Positions 8,680-17,937 are shown, counted from the first letter of the stretch. The stretch: 64,000 bases of DNA from Neptuniibacter sp. CAU 1671 (GCF_029222905.1 NZ_JARHUE010000001.1:62001-126000), one strand, 5' to 3'. The notes: generated by a model not told the origin, from the letters alone. Numbers and translations: made by a program.

Positions 8680-9360
8680 TTAGTCGTCGCTGAATGCGCC
8701 AACCAGACTCATCAGATGAATGAACAGGTTGTAGATGTTCAGATACAGGCTGACCGTTGCCATCACATAGTTGGTGTAGGTGCCGTTAACAATGTTACTG
8801 GTATCATACAGGATGAAACCTGCCATCAGCATCACAACCAGGGCGGAGAAGGCCAGATGCAGCGCACCCAGTTCAACACCGAACAGCGGCAGGACAAACA
8901 GTGCAACCATAGCCACCAGTGCCACCATCATACCGGCCATCAGGAAACCGCCCATAAAGCTGAAGTCCTTACGGCTGGTCAGCACATAGGCAGACAGGCC
9001 GAGGAAGGTCGCAGCCGTCATGCCCATGGCGGTCATTACAATCTGACCACCATTAGCCATCGCCAGGTAATGATTCAACAACGGACCAATGCCAAATCCC
9101 ATCAAACCAGTGAATACAAACACCAGAGGCAGCGCCGCAGCGCTGTTCTGCTTTTTGTTCAGCACAAACAGCATCACAAAGCTGAGGATAATACTGCCCA
9201 GGTAAACCATCATTGGCATCTGCAGCAGCATTGAGATACCTGCGGTAAAGGCACTGAAGACCAGTGTCATTGCCAGCAGCATATAGGTGTTGCGAATCAC
9301 TTTATTGGTCTGCAGCACCGATCCTGTATGCTGCATCTCGTAGGTGTTTACGTTACGCAT
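8680..9360 (-). CDS. BAX inhibitor-1/YccA family membrane protein
   Basis: A 226-residue inner-membrane protein with seven hydrophobic segments and the family pattern FGIGPLLNHYL (about 109), AFILYDTSNI-type motif seen here as AGFILYDTSNIVNG (about 180) and the C-terminal ISLYLNIYNLFIHLM-like block (SLYLNIYNLFIHLMSLVGA). YccA in E. coli is an FtsH substrate and modulator; calcium leak activity is reported for some bacterial homologues. The location before tusDCBE resembles the yccA-tusE neighbourhood of enterics. Confidence 0.92.
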   Translation of the reverse strand: MRNVNTYEMQHTGSVLQTNKVIRNTYMLLAMTLVFSAFTAGISMLLQMPMMVYLGSIILSFVMLFVLNKKQNSAAALPLVFVFTGLMGFGIGPLLNHYLAMANGGQIVMTAMGMTAATFLGLSAYVLTSRKDFSFMGGFLMAGMMVALVAMVALFVLPLFGVELGALHLAFSALVVMLMAGFILYDTSNIVNGTYTNYVMATVSLYLNIYNLFIHLMSLVGAFSDD

Positions 9361-9484
9361 GGTAATCCTCTGTAATGTTTTATGACTCTGCTCATATATA
9401 TAAGCATTTTAGTCAACTTTTCAAGGTGCTTTGTCTTATATATTCACCGGCATACAATGGCCGCTGCCCAGAATCTTGGAAGAA

Positions 9485-10309
9485 ATGATGACTGAAACCG
9501 CCACCGCCATTGAGGTTGTATATGAAGATGAGCATCTGATTGCCCTCAATAAACCTTCGGGCCTGTTAGTTCACCCAAGCTGGCTGACACCACGTGGCAC
9601 TCCTAATCTTGCCTCGATACTTAAAGCATATCTCGGTACATCACCCTACACAGTGCATCGGCTTGACCGGCCCACCTCGGGCCTGATCCTGTTTGCCAAA
9701 ACCAAAACCGTTGCCCAGGCACTTAATGAGACCTTTGCTGAGCACAGGGTCACTAAAACCTATTACGCGGTCTGCAGAGGTTATGTGGAGGGTGAAGGGG
9801 TGATTGATTACCCTCTGAAAGAAGAAAAGGACCGGATCGCGGATAAATTCATGTCTGATGATAAACCCGCGCAGGAGGCGATCAGTGCCTATCGTTGTCT
9901 GGCGCAGGTCGAGTTGCCCATAGCGGTTGGGCGTTACAGCAGTGCCCGCTATTCACTGGTTGAGGTAACCCCTAAAACCGGCCGCAAGCATCAGATCCGC
10001 CGCCATATGAAACATATTTTTCACCCGATCGTGGGTGATTCAAAACACGGTGACAATAAACAGAACAAAGCCCTCAGAGAGCACTATGGTCTCAACCGGT
10101 TGATGTTGATGGCGGTGCAGCTGCAGCTGCCACATCCCGTCACCGGGCAACCACTTGAACTGAAAGCGGCATTGGATGCTGAAACCGTGCAACTGTTTCA
10201 ACACTTTGGTTGGCAGGCGCATTGCCCCGTTTGCAGTGAACCTGATTCCGGACGGTATATTGTCTCAGACTGTGCGGAAGAGGGCATAGACAATACCCGC
10301 ATCGACTAA
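9485..10309 (+). CDS. truC: tRNA pseudouridine(65) synthase
   Basis: About 274 residues of the RluA/RluC family, most like TruC, which makes pseudouridine 65 in tRNA-Ile and tRNA-Asp. The catalytic aspartate is in HRLDRPTSGLILFAKT, and NKPSGLLVHPSWLTP near the N terminus and GRKHQIRRHMKHIFHPIVGD are the family blocks. ATG 9485 (or 9488) after TGGAAG is preferred; an in-frame TTG at 9431 would add 18 unconserved residues. The C terminus has a CPVC pair. Confidence 0.88.
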   Translation: MMTETATAIEVVYEDEHLIALNKPSGLLVHPSWLTPRGTPNLASILKAYLGTSPYTVHRLDRPTSGLILFAKTKTVAQALNETFAEHRVTKTYYAVCRGYVEGEGVIDYPLKEEKDRIADKFMSDDKPAQEAISAYRCLAQVELPIAVGRYSSARYSLVEVTPKTGRKHQIRRHMKHIFHPIVGDSKHGDNKQNKALREHYGLNRLMLMAVQLQLPHPVTGQPLELKAALDAETVQLFQHFGWQAHCPVCSEPDSGRYIVSDCAEEGIDNTRID

Positions 10310-10497
10310 AGCAAGGAAAAATCTCTGCTCTTGAGTCTGCGTGCTCAATGCCGGCAGAGTAACTTAGGGACAGGCTCAGAAAATATGGCAAAAAGCAGTG
10401 CGGGTTTATTCACACCGATTTATTGATCTGTGTGGTTTTTTTTCATTAGAGGCTATGCTCTAATCGCCCTTTTTAAAATTACAGTGATCCGCAGTAC

Positions 10498-11250
10498 ATG
10501 AATACTCAAGTGACCCAGGCAAGCAGTTTACTGGCGCGTAAAAACGCGCTGCGAATCGGACTCATCGGTGCAATGGATGAAGAAGTTGAACTGCTGAAAG
10601 CATCACTTGAAAACCGTGAAGATCTGCAACTGGCTGGTTATGACTTTCATACCGGTCAGTTACACGGTGTTGAGGTAATCCTGCTCAAATCAGGCATCGG
10701 CAAGGTCAATGCTGCCATTGGCTGTACACTGTTACTGCAGCACTTCAAGCCGGATTGCGTCATCAATACCGGTTCAGCGGGGGGATTTGATCCTGCGCTG
10801 AATGTCGGTGACATCGTGATCTGTAACGCGGTTTGTCATCACGATGTGGATGTCACCGCTTTTGGTTATGCCCCGGGCCAGGTGCCAGGCCTGCCGGAAG
10901 TGTTTTTGCCGCACCCTGAACTGGCCGATCTGGCTGAGCGCTGTATTGCCAACATGGCAGGCATGCATACCTGTCACGGTCTGATCGCGACCGGCGACCA
11001 GTTTATGCATGACCCTGAGCGGGTAGAGAAAACCCGCGCGCTGTTTCCTAACCTGACAGCCGTTGAGATGGAAGCCGCTGCCATTGCCCAGACCTGCTAT
11101 CAGTTTGAGGTGCCTTTTATCATTATCCGGGCACTGTCTGACATTGCAGGTAAAGCGTCCAACCTCTCCTTTGAACAGTTTTTACACGTGGCAGCCAAGC
11201 ATTCTGCCGAAATGATTATTTCTATGATTGATGCAGCCGCCAAGGGCTGA
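10498..11250 (+). CDS. mtnN: 5'-methylthioadenosine/S-adenosylhomocysteine nucleosidase
   Basis: Hydrolyses methylthioadenosine and S-adenosylhomocysteine, recycling purine and thioribose and feeding autoinducer-2-type chemistry. The 250-residue protein shows IGLIGAMDEEVELLK (about 21), NTGSAGGFDP (about 90), the VEMEAAAIAQ purine/ribose motif (about 188) and the catalytic Asp in IRALSDIAGKAS (about 213). An AT-rich hairpin lies about 34 bp upstream (ATTAGAG 10445-10451 with CTCTAAT 10458-10464). Confidence 0.95.
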   Translation: MNTQVTQASSLLARKNALRIGLIGAMDEEVELLKASLENREDLQLAGYDFHTGQLHGVEVILLKSGIGKVNAAIGCTLLLQHFKPDCVINTGSAGGFDPALNVGDIVICNAVCHHDVDVTAFGYAPGQVPGLPEVFLPHPELADLAERCIANMAGMHTCHGLIATGDQFMHDPERVEKTRALFPNLTAVEMEAAAIAQTCYQFEVPFIIIRALSDIAGKASNLSFEQFLHVAAKHSAEMIISMIDAAAKG

Positions 11251-11257
11251 TACAACT

Positions 11258-11286
11258 AGCCCCTGCAGAATAATAAAACAGGGGCT
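11258..11286 (+). terminator. Hairpin after mtnN
   Basis: AGCCCCTG (11258-11265) pairs with CAGGGGCT (11279-11286). The downstream T tract is poor (GTACTTTC), so it may act as a partial terminator or as a leader hairpin of the aminotransferase gene 9 bp later. Confidence 0.5.
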
Positions 11287-11294
11287 GTACTTTC

Positions 11295-12470
11295 ATGATT
11301 ACCTCGTTTCACCCACCGGCACGTACCCTTATGGGGCCGGGTCCTTCTGATGTGAGTCCTCGGGTTCTGGCCGCCATGGCCCGTCCCACCATCGGTCACC
11401 TTGATCCTGCGTTTATCGAAATGATGGACCAGATCAAGCAGATGCTGAAAACCCTTTTCAACACTAATAATGAACTCACCATCCCGGTTTCCGCGCCCGG
11501 ATCGGCCGGAATGGAAGCCTGTTTCGTTAACCTGGTTGAACCCGGTGACAAAGTGATCGTCTGCCAAAATGGTGTGTTTGGTGGCCGCATGAAGGAAAAT
11601 GTGCAGCGTTTTGGTGGCGAAGCCATCATGGTGCAGGACGCCTGGGGCACACCGGTGGATCCTGAGAAAGTACGGGCGGCGTTTCAGGCGCATCCCGATG
11701 CCAAGATTCTGGCCTTTGTGCATGCAGAAACCAGTACCGGCGTTCGCTCTGATGCGCAGCAGCTCTGTGCCATTGCGAAAGAGTTTGGCGCACTGACGAT
11801 TGTCGATGCAGTGACCTCTCTGGGCGGCATTGAAGTCGATGTAGATGGCTGGGGTATCGACGCGATTTATTCCGGCACTCAGAAATGCCTGTCCTGTCCA
11901 CCTGGTATTTCACCCGTTAGCTTCAGTGCACAGGCGGTCGCCCGCGTCAAAGCACGCACTACGGCTGTCCCCAGCTGGTTCCTGGATAAAAATCTGGTTA
12001 TGGGATACTGGGGCGGTTCAGGCAAGCGCGCCTATCACCATACCGCGCCAATCAATTCGCTGTATGCCCTGCATGAAGCACTGGTCATGGTGAACGAAGA
12101 AGGCATTGAAAATGTCTGGGCCCGCCATGAAAAACATCACGCAGCACTGCGGGCAGGTCTGGAAGCCATGGGTATTACTTTCCTGGTGGATGAAGCGTCA
12201 CGCCTGCCACAACTCAACTCTGTCCGGATTCCGGACGGTGTGGATGATGCTGCGGTCAGAACCGCGTTGCTGCAAAACTACAATCTGGAAATTGGAGCAG
12301 GGCTGGGTGATCTGGCGGGCAAAGTCTGGCGCATTGGTCTGATGGGCGCGGCTTGTAACCAGCGTAACGTAATGCTGTGTCTGGATGCGCTGGAGAACAC
12401 CCTGCAGGGTATGAACGCACCGATCAATCTGGGTATGGCTGCTCAGGCAGCACTGGCAACCTACCGCTGA
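11295..12470 (+). CDS. Class V aminotransferase, serine/alanine-glyoxylate type
   Basis: A 391-residue PLP-dependent fold-type-I enzyme. The N-terminal LMGPGPSDVSPRVL, the SAPGSAGMEACFVNLVEPGD phosphate loop and the Schiff-base lysine in YSGTQKCLSCPPG (about residue 198) match serine-glyoxylate or alanine-glyoxylate aminotransferases. Substrate preference between serine, alanine and related amines cannot be decided from sequence. It stands between two hairpins and is probably transcribed alone. Confidence 0.88.
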   Translation: MITSFHPPARTLMGPGPSDVSPRVLAAMARPTIGHLDPAFIEMMDQIKQMLKTLFNTNNELTIPVSAPGSAGMEACFVNLVEPGDKVIVCQNGVFGGRMKENVQRFGGEAIMVQDAWGTPVDPEKVRAAFQAHPDAKILAFVHAETSTGVRSDAQQLCAIAKEFGALTIVDAVTSLGGIEVDVDGWGIDAIYSGTQKCLSCPPGISPVSFSAQAVARVKARTTAVPSWFLDKNLVMGYWGGSGKRAYHHTAPINSLYALHEALVMVNEEGIENVWARHEKHHAALRAGLEAMGITFLVDEASRLPQLNSVRIPDGVDDAAVRTALLQNYNLEIGAGLGDLAGKVWRIGLMGAACNQRNVMLCLDALENTLQGMNAPINLGMAAQAALATYR

Positions 12471-12477
12471 AACAGAA

Positions 12478-12499
12478 GCCCCCACTGAGATGTGGGGGC
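12478..12499. terminator. Hairpin between converging genes
   Basis: GCCCCCAC (12478-12485), six-base loop, GTGGGGGC (12492-12499). A strong GC stem in the gap between the aminotransferase and the TlpA-like gene, with only a modest T stretch; likely a bidirectional terminator. Confidence 0.7.
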
Positions 12500-12507
12500 A
12501 ATCTTGA

Positions 12508-12993
12508 TTAAAGTAGTGATTTTAACTGCTGAATCGTTTTATCGCTGTCCCATTCACGACCACCCAGTACGGTCTCAACCTTGGTGCCGCTGCGGTCATA
12601 AATCAGTGTGGTCGGTAATCCACGCAGACCGAGTGTGCCAAAAGACAAACCCTGCTCATCCAGCAGAATAGGGAAGGTCAATTCGGTATCCAGTTCAAGC
12701 AGAAATGCTGAAACAGCCGCATTGGACTCACCTGCGTTGATGGCCACAATCTCAAACGGTTCACCCTGCATGGCTTCTCTCAAGCGCTGCATGCCTGGCA
12801 TCTCTTTGATGCAAGGAGGACACCAGGTCGCCCAGAAATTCAGGACAACAACTTTGCCCCGGAACCCTTCAAGCGCCACCGAGTTTCCGTCGGTATCAGG
12901 AAAACTGTAACTGAAAATATCTGCATCCTTGGCCTGGAGCGGCATGCTGAGCGATAGGAAGAGTAAAGGGATGAAAAGAAGTGCAGATCTCAT
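12508..12993 (-). CDS. TlpA/ResA-like periplasmic thioredoxin
   Basis: A 161-residue protein with an N-terminal signal peptide (LLFIPLLFLSLSMPLQA, cleavage probably after QA-K) and an AhpC/TSA-thioredoxin fold. The redox motif is WATWCPPCIKEMP near residue 58, and GLRGLPTTLIYDRSG carries the cis-proline. It is expected to act as a disulfide reductase in the periplasm, for example on cytochrome c apoproteins, but no cytochrome genes are adjacent, so the partner is unknown. Confidence 0.88.
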   Translation of the reverse strand: MRSALLFIPLLFLSLSMPLQAKDADIFSYSFPDTDGNSVALEGFRGKVVVLNFWATWCPPCIKEMPGMQRLREAMQGEPFEIVAINAGESNAAVSAFLLELDTELTFPILLDEQGLSFGTLGLRGLPTTLIYDRSGTKVETVLGGREWDSDKTIQQLKSLL

Positions 12994-13083
12994 AACGATA
13001 AGAACTCGAACTGGGTTTGGGTCAGGGTTATTGTTTTATACTCAGATCTTACCCGGTCAGATTGGTTCAGAGTGGAAATAAAA

Positions 13084-13959
13084 ATGAAAGTAGCATTTAT
13101 CGGACTTGGCGTCATGGGTTTCCCTATGGCGGGTCATCTTGCTCATGCAGGACATACGGTGTGTGTGTATAACCGCACACCGGCAAAAGCCAGAACATGG
13201 CTTGAAACCCACAAGGGCAGCATGGCAGAAACCCCGGCAGCCGCCGCACGGGATGCATCGATCGTGTTTACCTGTGTTGGCAATGACGATGACCTGCGCT
13301 CTGTAGTGCTGGGCGAAGCGGGTGTCCTTGCGGGGATGCAACAGGGTTCAATTCTGGTGGATCACACTACCGCCTCGGCTGATGCCGCAAGACAGTTGGC
13401 AGCTGAGGCTGCAAAACAGGGTGTCCAATTTATTGATGCACCTGTTTCAGGCGGCCAGGCAGGAGCTGAAAACGGTGTACTGAGCATTATGTGTGGCGGT
13501 GATGAGTCACCTTTTACGCAAGTCTCAGAAGTGATGAAAGCGTACGGCCGAACCATAGAACGGCTTGGCGATGTCGGCTCAGGCCAGCTGGCAAAAATGG
13601 TGAACCAGATCTGTGTCGCCGGTGTTTTGCAGGGCCTGGCTGAGGGTGTGCATTTTGCCAAGCAGGCCGGTCTTGATCCGTTGCAGGTGTTTGGACTGAT
13701 ACAGCATGGCGCGGCTGGTTCATGGCAAATGGCGAACCGTCACCAGAGTATGGTGGAGGGACGTTACGATTACGGCTTTGCGGTAGACTGGATGCGCAAA
13801 GACCTGAACATAGCCCTGTCTGAAGCGCGTCGTAACGGCGCACAGCTGCCCGTTACCGCTCTGATCGATCAGTTCTACGCTGACCTCCAGCGCCATGGGG
13901 CGGGGCGTCAGGACACATCCAGCCTCCTGCAGCGGCTTGAATCAGATAATAACCATTAA
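13084..13959 (+). CDS. NAD(P)-dependent beta-hydroxyacid dehydrogenase
   Basis: About 291 residues of the 3-hydroxyisobutyrate dehydrogenase/tartronate semialdehyde reductase family. The Rossmann motif FIGLGVMGFPMAGHLAHAG opens the protein, followed by the substrate motif DAPVSGGQAGAENG (about 118) and the catalytic lysine in LAKMVNQICVAG (about 167). ATG 13084 is preferred to a GTG 12 bases upstream. The precise acid substrate (glyoxylate, succinic semialdehyde, hydroxyisobutyrate) is not evident. Confidence 0.88.
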   Translation: MKVAFIGLGVMGFPMAGHLAHAGHTVCVYNRTPAKARTWLETHKGSMAETPAAAARDASIVFTCVGNDDDLRSVVLGEAGVLAGMQQGSILVDHTTASADAARQLAAEAAKQGVQFIDAPVSGGQAGAENGVLSIMCGGDESPFTQVSEVMKAYGRTIERLGDVGSGQLAKMVNQICVAGVLQGLAEGVHFAKQAGLDPLQVFGLIQHGAAGSWQMANRHQSMVEGRYDYGFAVDWMRKDLNIALSEARRNGAQLPVTALIDQFYADLQRHGAGRQDTSSLLQRLESDNNH

Positions 13960-13990
13960 TAAAATATGGCTATTATGTCCCATTGGTTAA

Positions 13991-14018
13991 TAGACAGACA
14001 GTATTAAGGCCGTATAAT
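13991..14018 (+). promoter_or_regulatory. Sigma-70 promoter of the small membrane protein gene
   Basis: TAGACA (13991-13996), a 16 bp spacer and a perfect TATAAT (14013-14018); transcription would start about 14025, giving a 40-base leader to the small ORF at 14064. Confidence 0.7.
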
Positions 14019-14063
14019 GCGCCGCAATAAAATTTTCTAACTATTACCCTTGAGGACAGTTCT

Positions 14064-14198
14064 ATGGATAAGTACAACCTGATTTCGGTTGCACCGAGCC
14101 TGGCCATTGTGGTGGTCATGATCGTTGGCACTTTTGTTGGTACCCGCGTACTGAAAAAAGTAATCGCCAAAGACGCCGCAGCTGCTGAGAAACAGTAA
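14064..14198 (+). CDS. Small single-span membrane protein (44 residues)
   Basis: A complete 44-codon frame from ATG 14064 to TAA 14198. Residues about 8-29 (SVAPSLAIVVVMIVGTFVG) form one membrane helix, followed by a basic TRVLKKVIAKD and an alanine-rich tail ending EKQ. TGAGGA lies 8-13 bases before the ATG, a consensus -10 promoter lies upstream and a terminator hairpin follows, so it looks like a genuine monocistronic small-protein gene. I do not recognise the family. Confidence 0.7.
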   Translation: MDKYNLISVAPSLAIVVVMIVGTFVGTRVLKKVIAKDAAAAEKQ

Positions 14199-14206
14199 GC
14201 TGCAGC

Positions 14207-14231
14207 AGGGCCGCTCAGTCAGAGTGGCCCT
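14207..14231 (+). terminator. Terminator after the small membrane protein gene
   Basis: AGGGCCGCTC (14207-14216), loop AGTCA, GAGTGGCCCT (14222-14231) with one G-T wobble pair, followed by GAATCTTTTC. Confidence 0.65.
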
Positions 14232-14242
14232 GAATCTTTTCA

Positions 14243-15076
14243 TTACCAGTGATCTGGTACGATAAAGCCCCGGTCTTTCTCAACCCAGTGGTTTCCCCTG
14301 AAATCACCCCGTGATACCAGTACCGGACGCGTCACTGTTTCAAGCCAGCTTCTTAACCCTGCCATCCCAAAACTTTCTTCACCTTTCACTGCCAGCCAGA
14401 AAGGCTTTTGCAGCGGCATAAACTGTAAATCTGAATCGGTCTCACACAGTTTCTGAACATCCGTCTGCCTTAACCACCATCCCTGCCAATGATCCGGGTT
14501 AATCTCTGCAGCAAGTTCAGCCGGACAGCCTCCCTCCCAGGGATGAAACAGATATCCCTGCATCAACAGTACCCGTTGGTGAACAACCAGATTGTGCGAT
14601 GCCAGCGTAGTCTGCGCCATAGGATGAGCATCGATCGGCAGCTGGTGATGGATGATTCTGTGGTATTTCAGATCCAGCCGATCAGCTTTGCCCGGGCCAA
14701 TAAAATCACTCAGCTTGCTGCCGGTTCCAACCCTAAGATAAAACTTAACCGCACATTCCAGATGAAATGCACTCCCTGAATAGCGGCCAATAAAGTCCAG
14801 CTCGCCCAGCGTATTTTTATCATTTTTTATTTGTATATTTCTTTTTATATCTGATACTTGAGATGATTTATTAAATAAATATTCAAGTAAATTTTCGTAG
14901 TAAAAACCCAGCCTGCGGGGTGTTTCAATATCAGGATCTACATGTGAGTTGAGGAAATTAAACTCTTCTCTGAGATCCGCCAGCCAGGCGGCTCCATCAA
15001 GCAACTCCGGTTGAGAGGAAACATTCAACAGGCTTGGGCAGCTCAATACCCATTCCAAATCTGTGGACACCGTCAT
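14243..15076 (-). CDS. DUF1853 family protein
   Basis: A 277-residue cytoplasmic protein matching the DUF1853 pattern: LEWVLSCPSLL at the N terminus, RRLGFYYENLLEYLF (about 56), GELDFIG then FHLECAVKFYL (about 92-114) and QGYLFHPW. The E-D-EC arrangement around GELDF and HLECAVKF resembles a PD-(D/E)XK nuclease-like core, which is my inference. Divergent from the next gene with an 88 bp shared upstream region. Confidence 0.75.
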   Translation of the reverse strand: MTVSTDLEWVLSCPSLLNVSSQPELLDGAAWLADLREEFNFLNSHVDPDIETPRRLGFYYENLLEYLFNKSSQVSDIKRNIQIKNDKNTLGELDFIGRYSGSAFHLECAVKFYLRVGTGSKLSDFIGPGKADRLDLKYHRIIHHQLPIDAHPMAQTTLASHNLVVHQRVLLMQGYLFHPWEGGCPAELAAEINPDHWQGWWLRQTDVQKLCETDSDLQFMPLQKPFWLAVKGEESFGMAGLRSWLETVTRPVLVSRGDFRGNHWVEKDRGFIVPDHW

Positions 15077-15164
15077 AGAATAAACCTGTACGTGAATGGC
15101 ATGGAGTCTCTGCCGGCTTTCCCGCAGATGTCATCGCCGCGCCTTGATAATAGAGAATAACACT

Positions 15165-15476
15165 ATGGTAATGATCCATCACAAGGGCACTGACCTGCCC
15201 CTGAATGAACAAGATCGTGAAGTCATGATGTCCGAATCTGACATCAATAACATTCTGGTCAACGGCGCTCAAATCTCCCTGACAAAACTGCGTCGGGCTC
15301 AAAATACCGACGCAAGATTGTGTTACTACGCTGAAATCGGTGTTTACCTTGAGGTCTCTCTTTCTCGCGGTGCCGGGATTACCGAAGAAACCATGAATTC
15401 TCTGCAGGAGATTCATCGCCTGGCCACCCATGAATACATGAATAGCCACAAACAAAAACGTAAAACACCCGCCTGA
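15165..15476 (+). CDS. Conserved-looking hypothetical protein upstream of uvrC
   Basis: 103 residues from ATG 15165 (a second ATG is 6 bases later; the in-frame extension upstream to 15096 lacks support). No known domain recognised. The composition is soluble and mixed helical, with a basic C-terminal tail (NSHKQKRKTPA). The stop codon TGA at 15474-15476 is one base from the GTG start of uvrC, so the genes are probably transcribed and translated together. Confidence 0.6.
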   Translation: MVMIHHKGTDLPLNEQDREVMMSESDINNILVNGAQISLTKLRRAQNTDARLCYYAEIGVYLEVSLSRGAGITEETMNSLQEIHRLATHEYMNSHKQKRKTPA

Positions 15477-15477
15477 C

Positions 15478-17325
15478 GTGACTGACGCTGTAACGCCCGA
15501 AACCTTTGATGCCAAGGCTTTTCTGTCACGTTTGACCCGCCGGCCCGGCATCTATCAGATGTACGATCAGGCCGGGGCGCTGCTCTATATCGGTAAAGCA
15601 AAAAATCTGCGCAACCGCGTTTCCAGCTATTTCCGCTCAACAGGCCTGACGGTTAAAACCCGTGCATTGGTTGCCAAAATTGCTGATATTCAGGTTACGG
15701 TTACCCACAGCGAAACCGAAGCGCTGCTGCTTGAACAGAATCTGATCAAACAATACCGTCCGCCTTACAACATTCTGCTGCGCGACGATAAATCCTATCC
15801 CTATATTTTTATCTCCGATAAGCAGGCCTATCCCGCTGTCAGATTCAGTCGTGGCACCAGCGCCAAGGGTGGCCGCTATTTCGGGCCTTTCCCCAGCGGT
15901 GGCGCTGTGCGAGAGAGCCTTAACCTGCTGCAGAAAGTGTTTCGCATTCGCCAGTGCGAGGAAAGCTTCTTTAAGAATCGCTCCAGGCCCTGCCTGCAAT
16001 ATCAGATCAAACGTTGCACCGCGCCCTGTGTCGGTCTGATCAGTGAAACAGAATACCGTCGCGATATTGAGCACGCTGTGATGTTTCTTGAGGGTAAAAA
16101 CCAATCCCTGACGCAGGATCTGGCGGATCAGATGGAGCAGGCCTCACAAGACCTGGCCTTCGAAAAAGCCGCCCAGCTTCGCGATCAACTGATTGCGCTG
16201 CGTCAGGTACAGGAGCAGCAATACGTATCCGGCATGCAGGGAGAGGCTGATGTGATTGGCTGTGCCATGCAACCGGGTGGCACCTGCATACATATGCTGT
16301 TTATTCGTGGCGGCCGAATCATTGGCAGTAAGACTCACTACCCTAAAGTGGCGCTTGAAGAAGACCCTGCCAGTGTCCTGACGGCATTCTGTGCCCAGTG
16401 GTACCTCAGCGGCAGTCGGGATATTCCACCCTATGTGATCACCTCCGAAGCCTTGCCAGAGGATGAGCGAGACCTGTTACAGGCGGCACTGCAACAGCAG
16501 CGCAGTAAAAAAGTCAGCATTACACACGCCGTCAGAGGGGATCGTGCCGGTTGGCAAAAACTCGCTCAGACCAATGCCGAACAACAGCTCAGCAGCTTCC
16601 TGGCCAACAAACAGCAGATCTACAACCGTTACCTTGAACTGCAATCGGTGCTGGCATTGGAGCAAACCCCGCAGCGCATGGAGTGTTTTGATATCAGTCA
16701 CAGCTCCGGTGAAGCCACTGTCGCCTCCTGTGTTGTGTTTGATCGTAATGGACCTGTTTCTGCCCACTACCGCCGCTTCAATATTGAAGGCATTACACCG
16801 GGTGATGACTATGCCGCAATGCATCAGGCGCTTGAACGCCGTTACGCTCGCCTGAAAAAAGGCGAGGGCGCCTTACCGGATATTCTGCTGATTGATGGTG
16901 GCAAAGGACAGGTTACCCAGGCCATGGAAGTGCTTGATAGCCTGTCGATTGATCAGGTACTGGTGCTGGGGATTGCCAAAGGCGCCACCCGCAAAGCGGG
17001 CTTTGAAGTGCTGATCTCCGGTGACAGTGGCGAAGAGTTTGTGCTGGAGGGTGATTCACCTGCATTGCACCTGTTGCAGCAGGTCCGGGACGAAGCACAT
17101 CGGTTTGCCATTACCGGCCACCGCAAACGTCGTGATAAGGCACGCCGGAAATCAGCCCTTGAAGATATACCCGGCGTTGGCGCCAAACGACGTCGCGAAC
17201 TGCTTAAACATTTTGGTGGTATTCAGGAAGTTCAGCGCGCCAGTATTGAAGAAATTGCAAAAGTCTCTACCATAAGCCAAACCCTTGCGGAGGCGATTTA
17301 TGCCGCCCTGCATCCTGACCCCTAA
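15478..17325 (+). CDS. uvrC: Excinuclease ABC subunit C
   Basis: A 615-residue UvrC, which makes both incisions in nucleotide excision repair. Domain order is complete: N-terminal GIY-YIG nuclease (RRPGIYQMYDQAG, LLYIGKAKNLRNRV), a cysteine-rich iron-sulfur-type segment (RPCLQYQIKRCTAPCVG, about 165), UVR motif, RNase H-like C-terminal nuclease (MECFDISHSSGEATVASCV and LLIDGGKGQV) and tandem HhH (DIPGVGAKRRRELLKHFGG). GTG start directly after the small upstream gene. Confidence 0.97.
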   Translation: MTDAVTPETFDAKAFLSRLTRRPGIYQMYDQAGALLYIGKAKNLRNRVSSYFRSTGLTVKTRALVAKIADIQVTVTHSETEALLLEQNLIKQYRPPYNILLRDDKSYPYIFISDKQAYPAVRFSRGTSAKGGRYFGPFPSGGAVRESLNLLQKVFRIRQCEESFFKNRSRPCLQYQIKRCTAPCVGLISETEYRRDIEHAVMFLEGKNQSLTQDLADQMEQASQDLAFEKAAQLRDQLIALRQVQEQQYVSGMQGEADVIGCAMQPGGTCIHMLFIRGGRIIGSKTHYPKVALEEDPASVLTAFCAQWYLSGSRDIPPYVITSEALPEDERDLLQAALQQQRSKKVSITHAVRGDRAGWQKLAQTNAEQQLSSFLANKQQIYNRYLELQSVLALEQTPQRMECFDISHSSGEATVASCVVFDRNGPVSAHYRRFNIEGITPGDDYAAMHQALERRYARLKKGEGALPDILLIDGGKGQVTQAMEVLDSLSIDQVLVLGIAKGATRKAGFEVLISGDSGEEFVLEGDSPALHLLQQVRDEAHRFAITGHRKRRDKARRKSALEDIPGVGAKRRRELLKHFGGIQEVQRASIEEIAKVSTISQTLAEAIYAALHPDP

Positions 17326-17340
17326 AGGCCTTCGCTGTAC

Positions 17341-17889
17341 ATGAAGATCCCAAATATACTGACGCTGCTGCGTATTTTGTTAATTCCAGTGTTTGTTCTG
17401 CTGTATTACCTGCCTGTTGAATGGGCCGGGTTAGCAGCCGGAGCTGCATTTGGACTGGCAGCGATTACTGATTGGTTTGATGGCTATCTGGCACGGAAAC
17501 TGGACCAGGCTTCGCCGTTTGGCGCGTTTCTTGACCCTGTCGCCGATAAGTTGATGGTCGCCATTGCACTGGTGATGCTGGTAGAAACTTTTGCGTCGCC
17601 TTGGCTGACTATTCCGGCTGTTGTGATTGTTGGTCGTGAGATTGTGATTTCAGCTTTGCGGGAGTGGATGGCGGAAGTAGGGCAGCGAGCACATGTCGCC
17701 GTATCCTATATCGGCAAACTCAAAACCACGCTACAGATGATCGCCATTCTGATGTTGCTGGTTTTTACACCCGGGACCACCCTTTCATGGGTCGGTGTCG
17801 CAGCACTTTATTTGGCTGCCGTTCTGACAATATGGTCGATGATTCAGTATCTTAGAGCTGCCTGGCCAATACTTTCTGAAGATATTTGA
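17341..17889 (+). CDS. pgsA: CDP-diacylglycerol--glycerol-3-phosphate 3-phosphatidyltransferase
   Basis: A 182-residue membrane enzyme making phosphatidylglycerophosphate, the committed step to phosphatidylglycerol and cardiolipin. The CDP-alcohol phosphatidyltransferase motif DG-AR-G-D-D is intact in DWFDGYLARKLDQASPFGAF then LDPVADK (about residues 44-72). Several hydrophobic helices follow. uvrC-pgsA-tRNA is the standard order. Confidence 0.96.
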   Translation: MKIPNILTLLRILLIPVFVLLYYLPVEWAGLAAGAAFGLAAITDWFDGYLARKLDQASPFGAFLDPVADKLMVAIALVMLVETFASPWLTIPAVVIVGREIVISALREWMAEVGQRAHVAVSYIGKLKTTLQMIAILMLLVFTPGTTLSWVGVAALYLAAVLTIWSMIQYLRAAWPILSEDI

Positions 17890-17937
17890 GTGCGCTAAGT
17901 GGTTAATCTTTAAGCAAAAATAAATAGTATTACAGTG

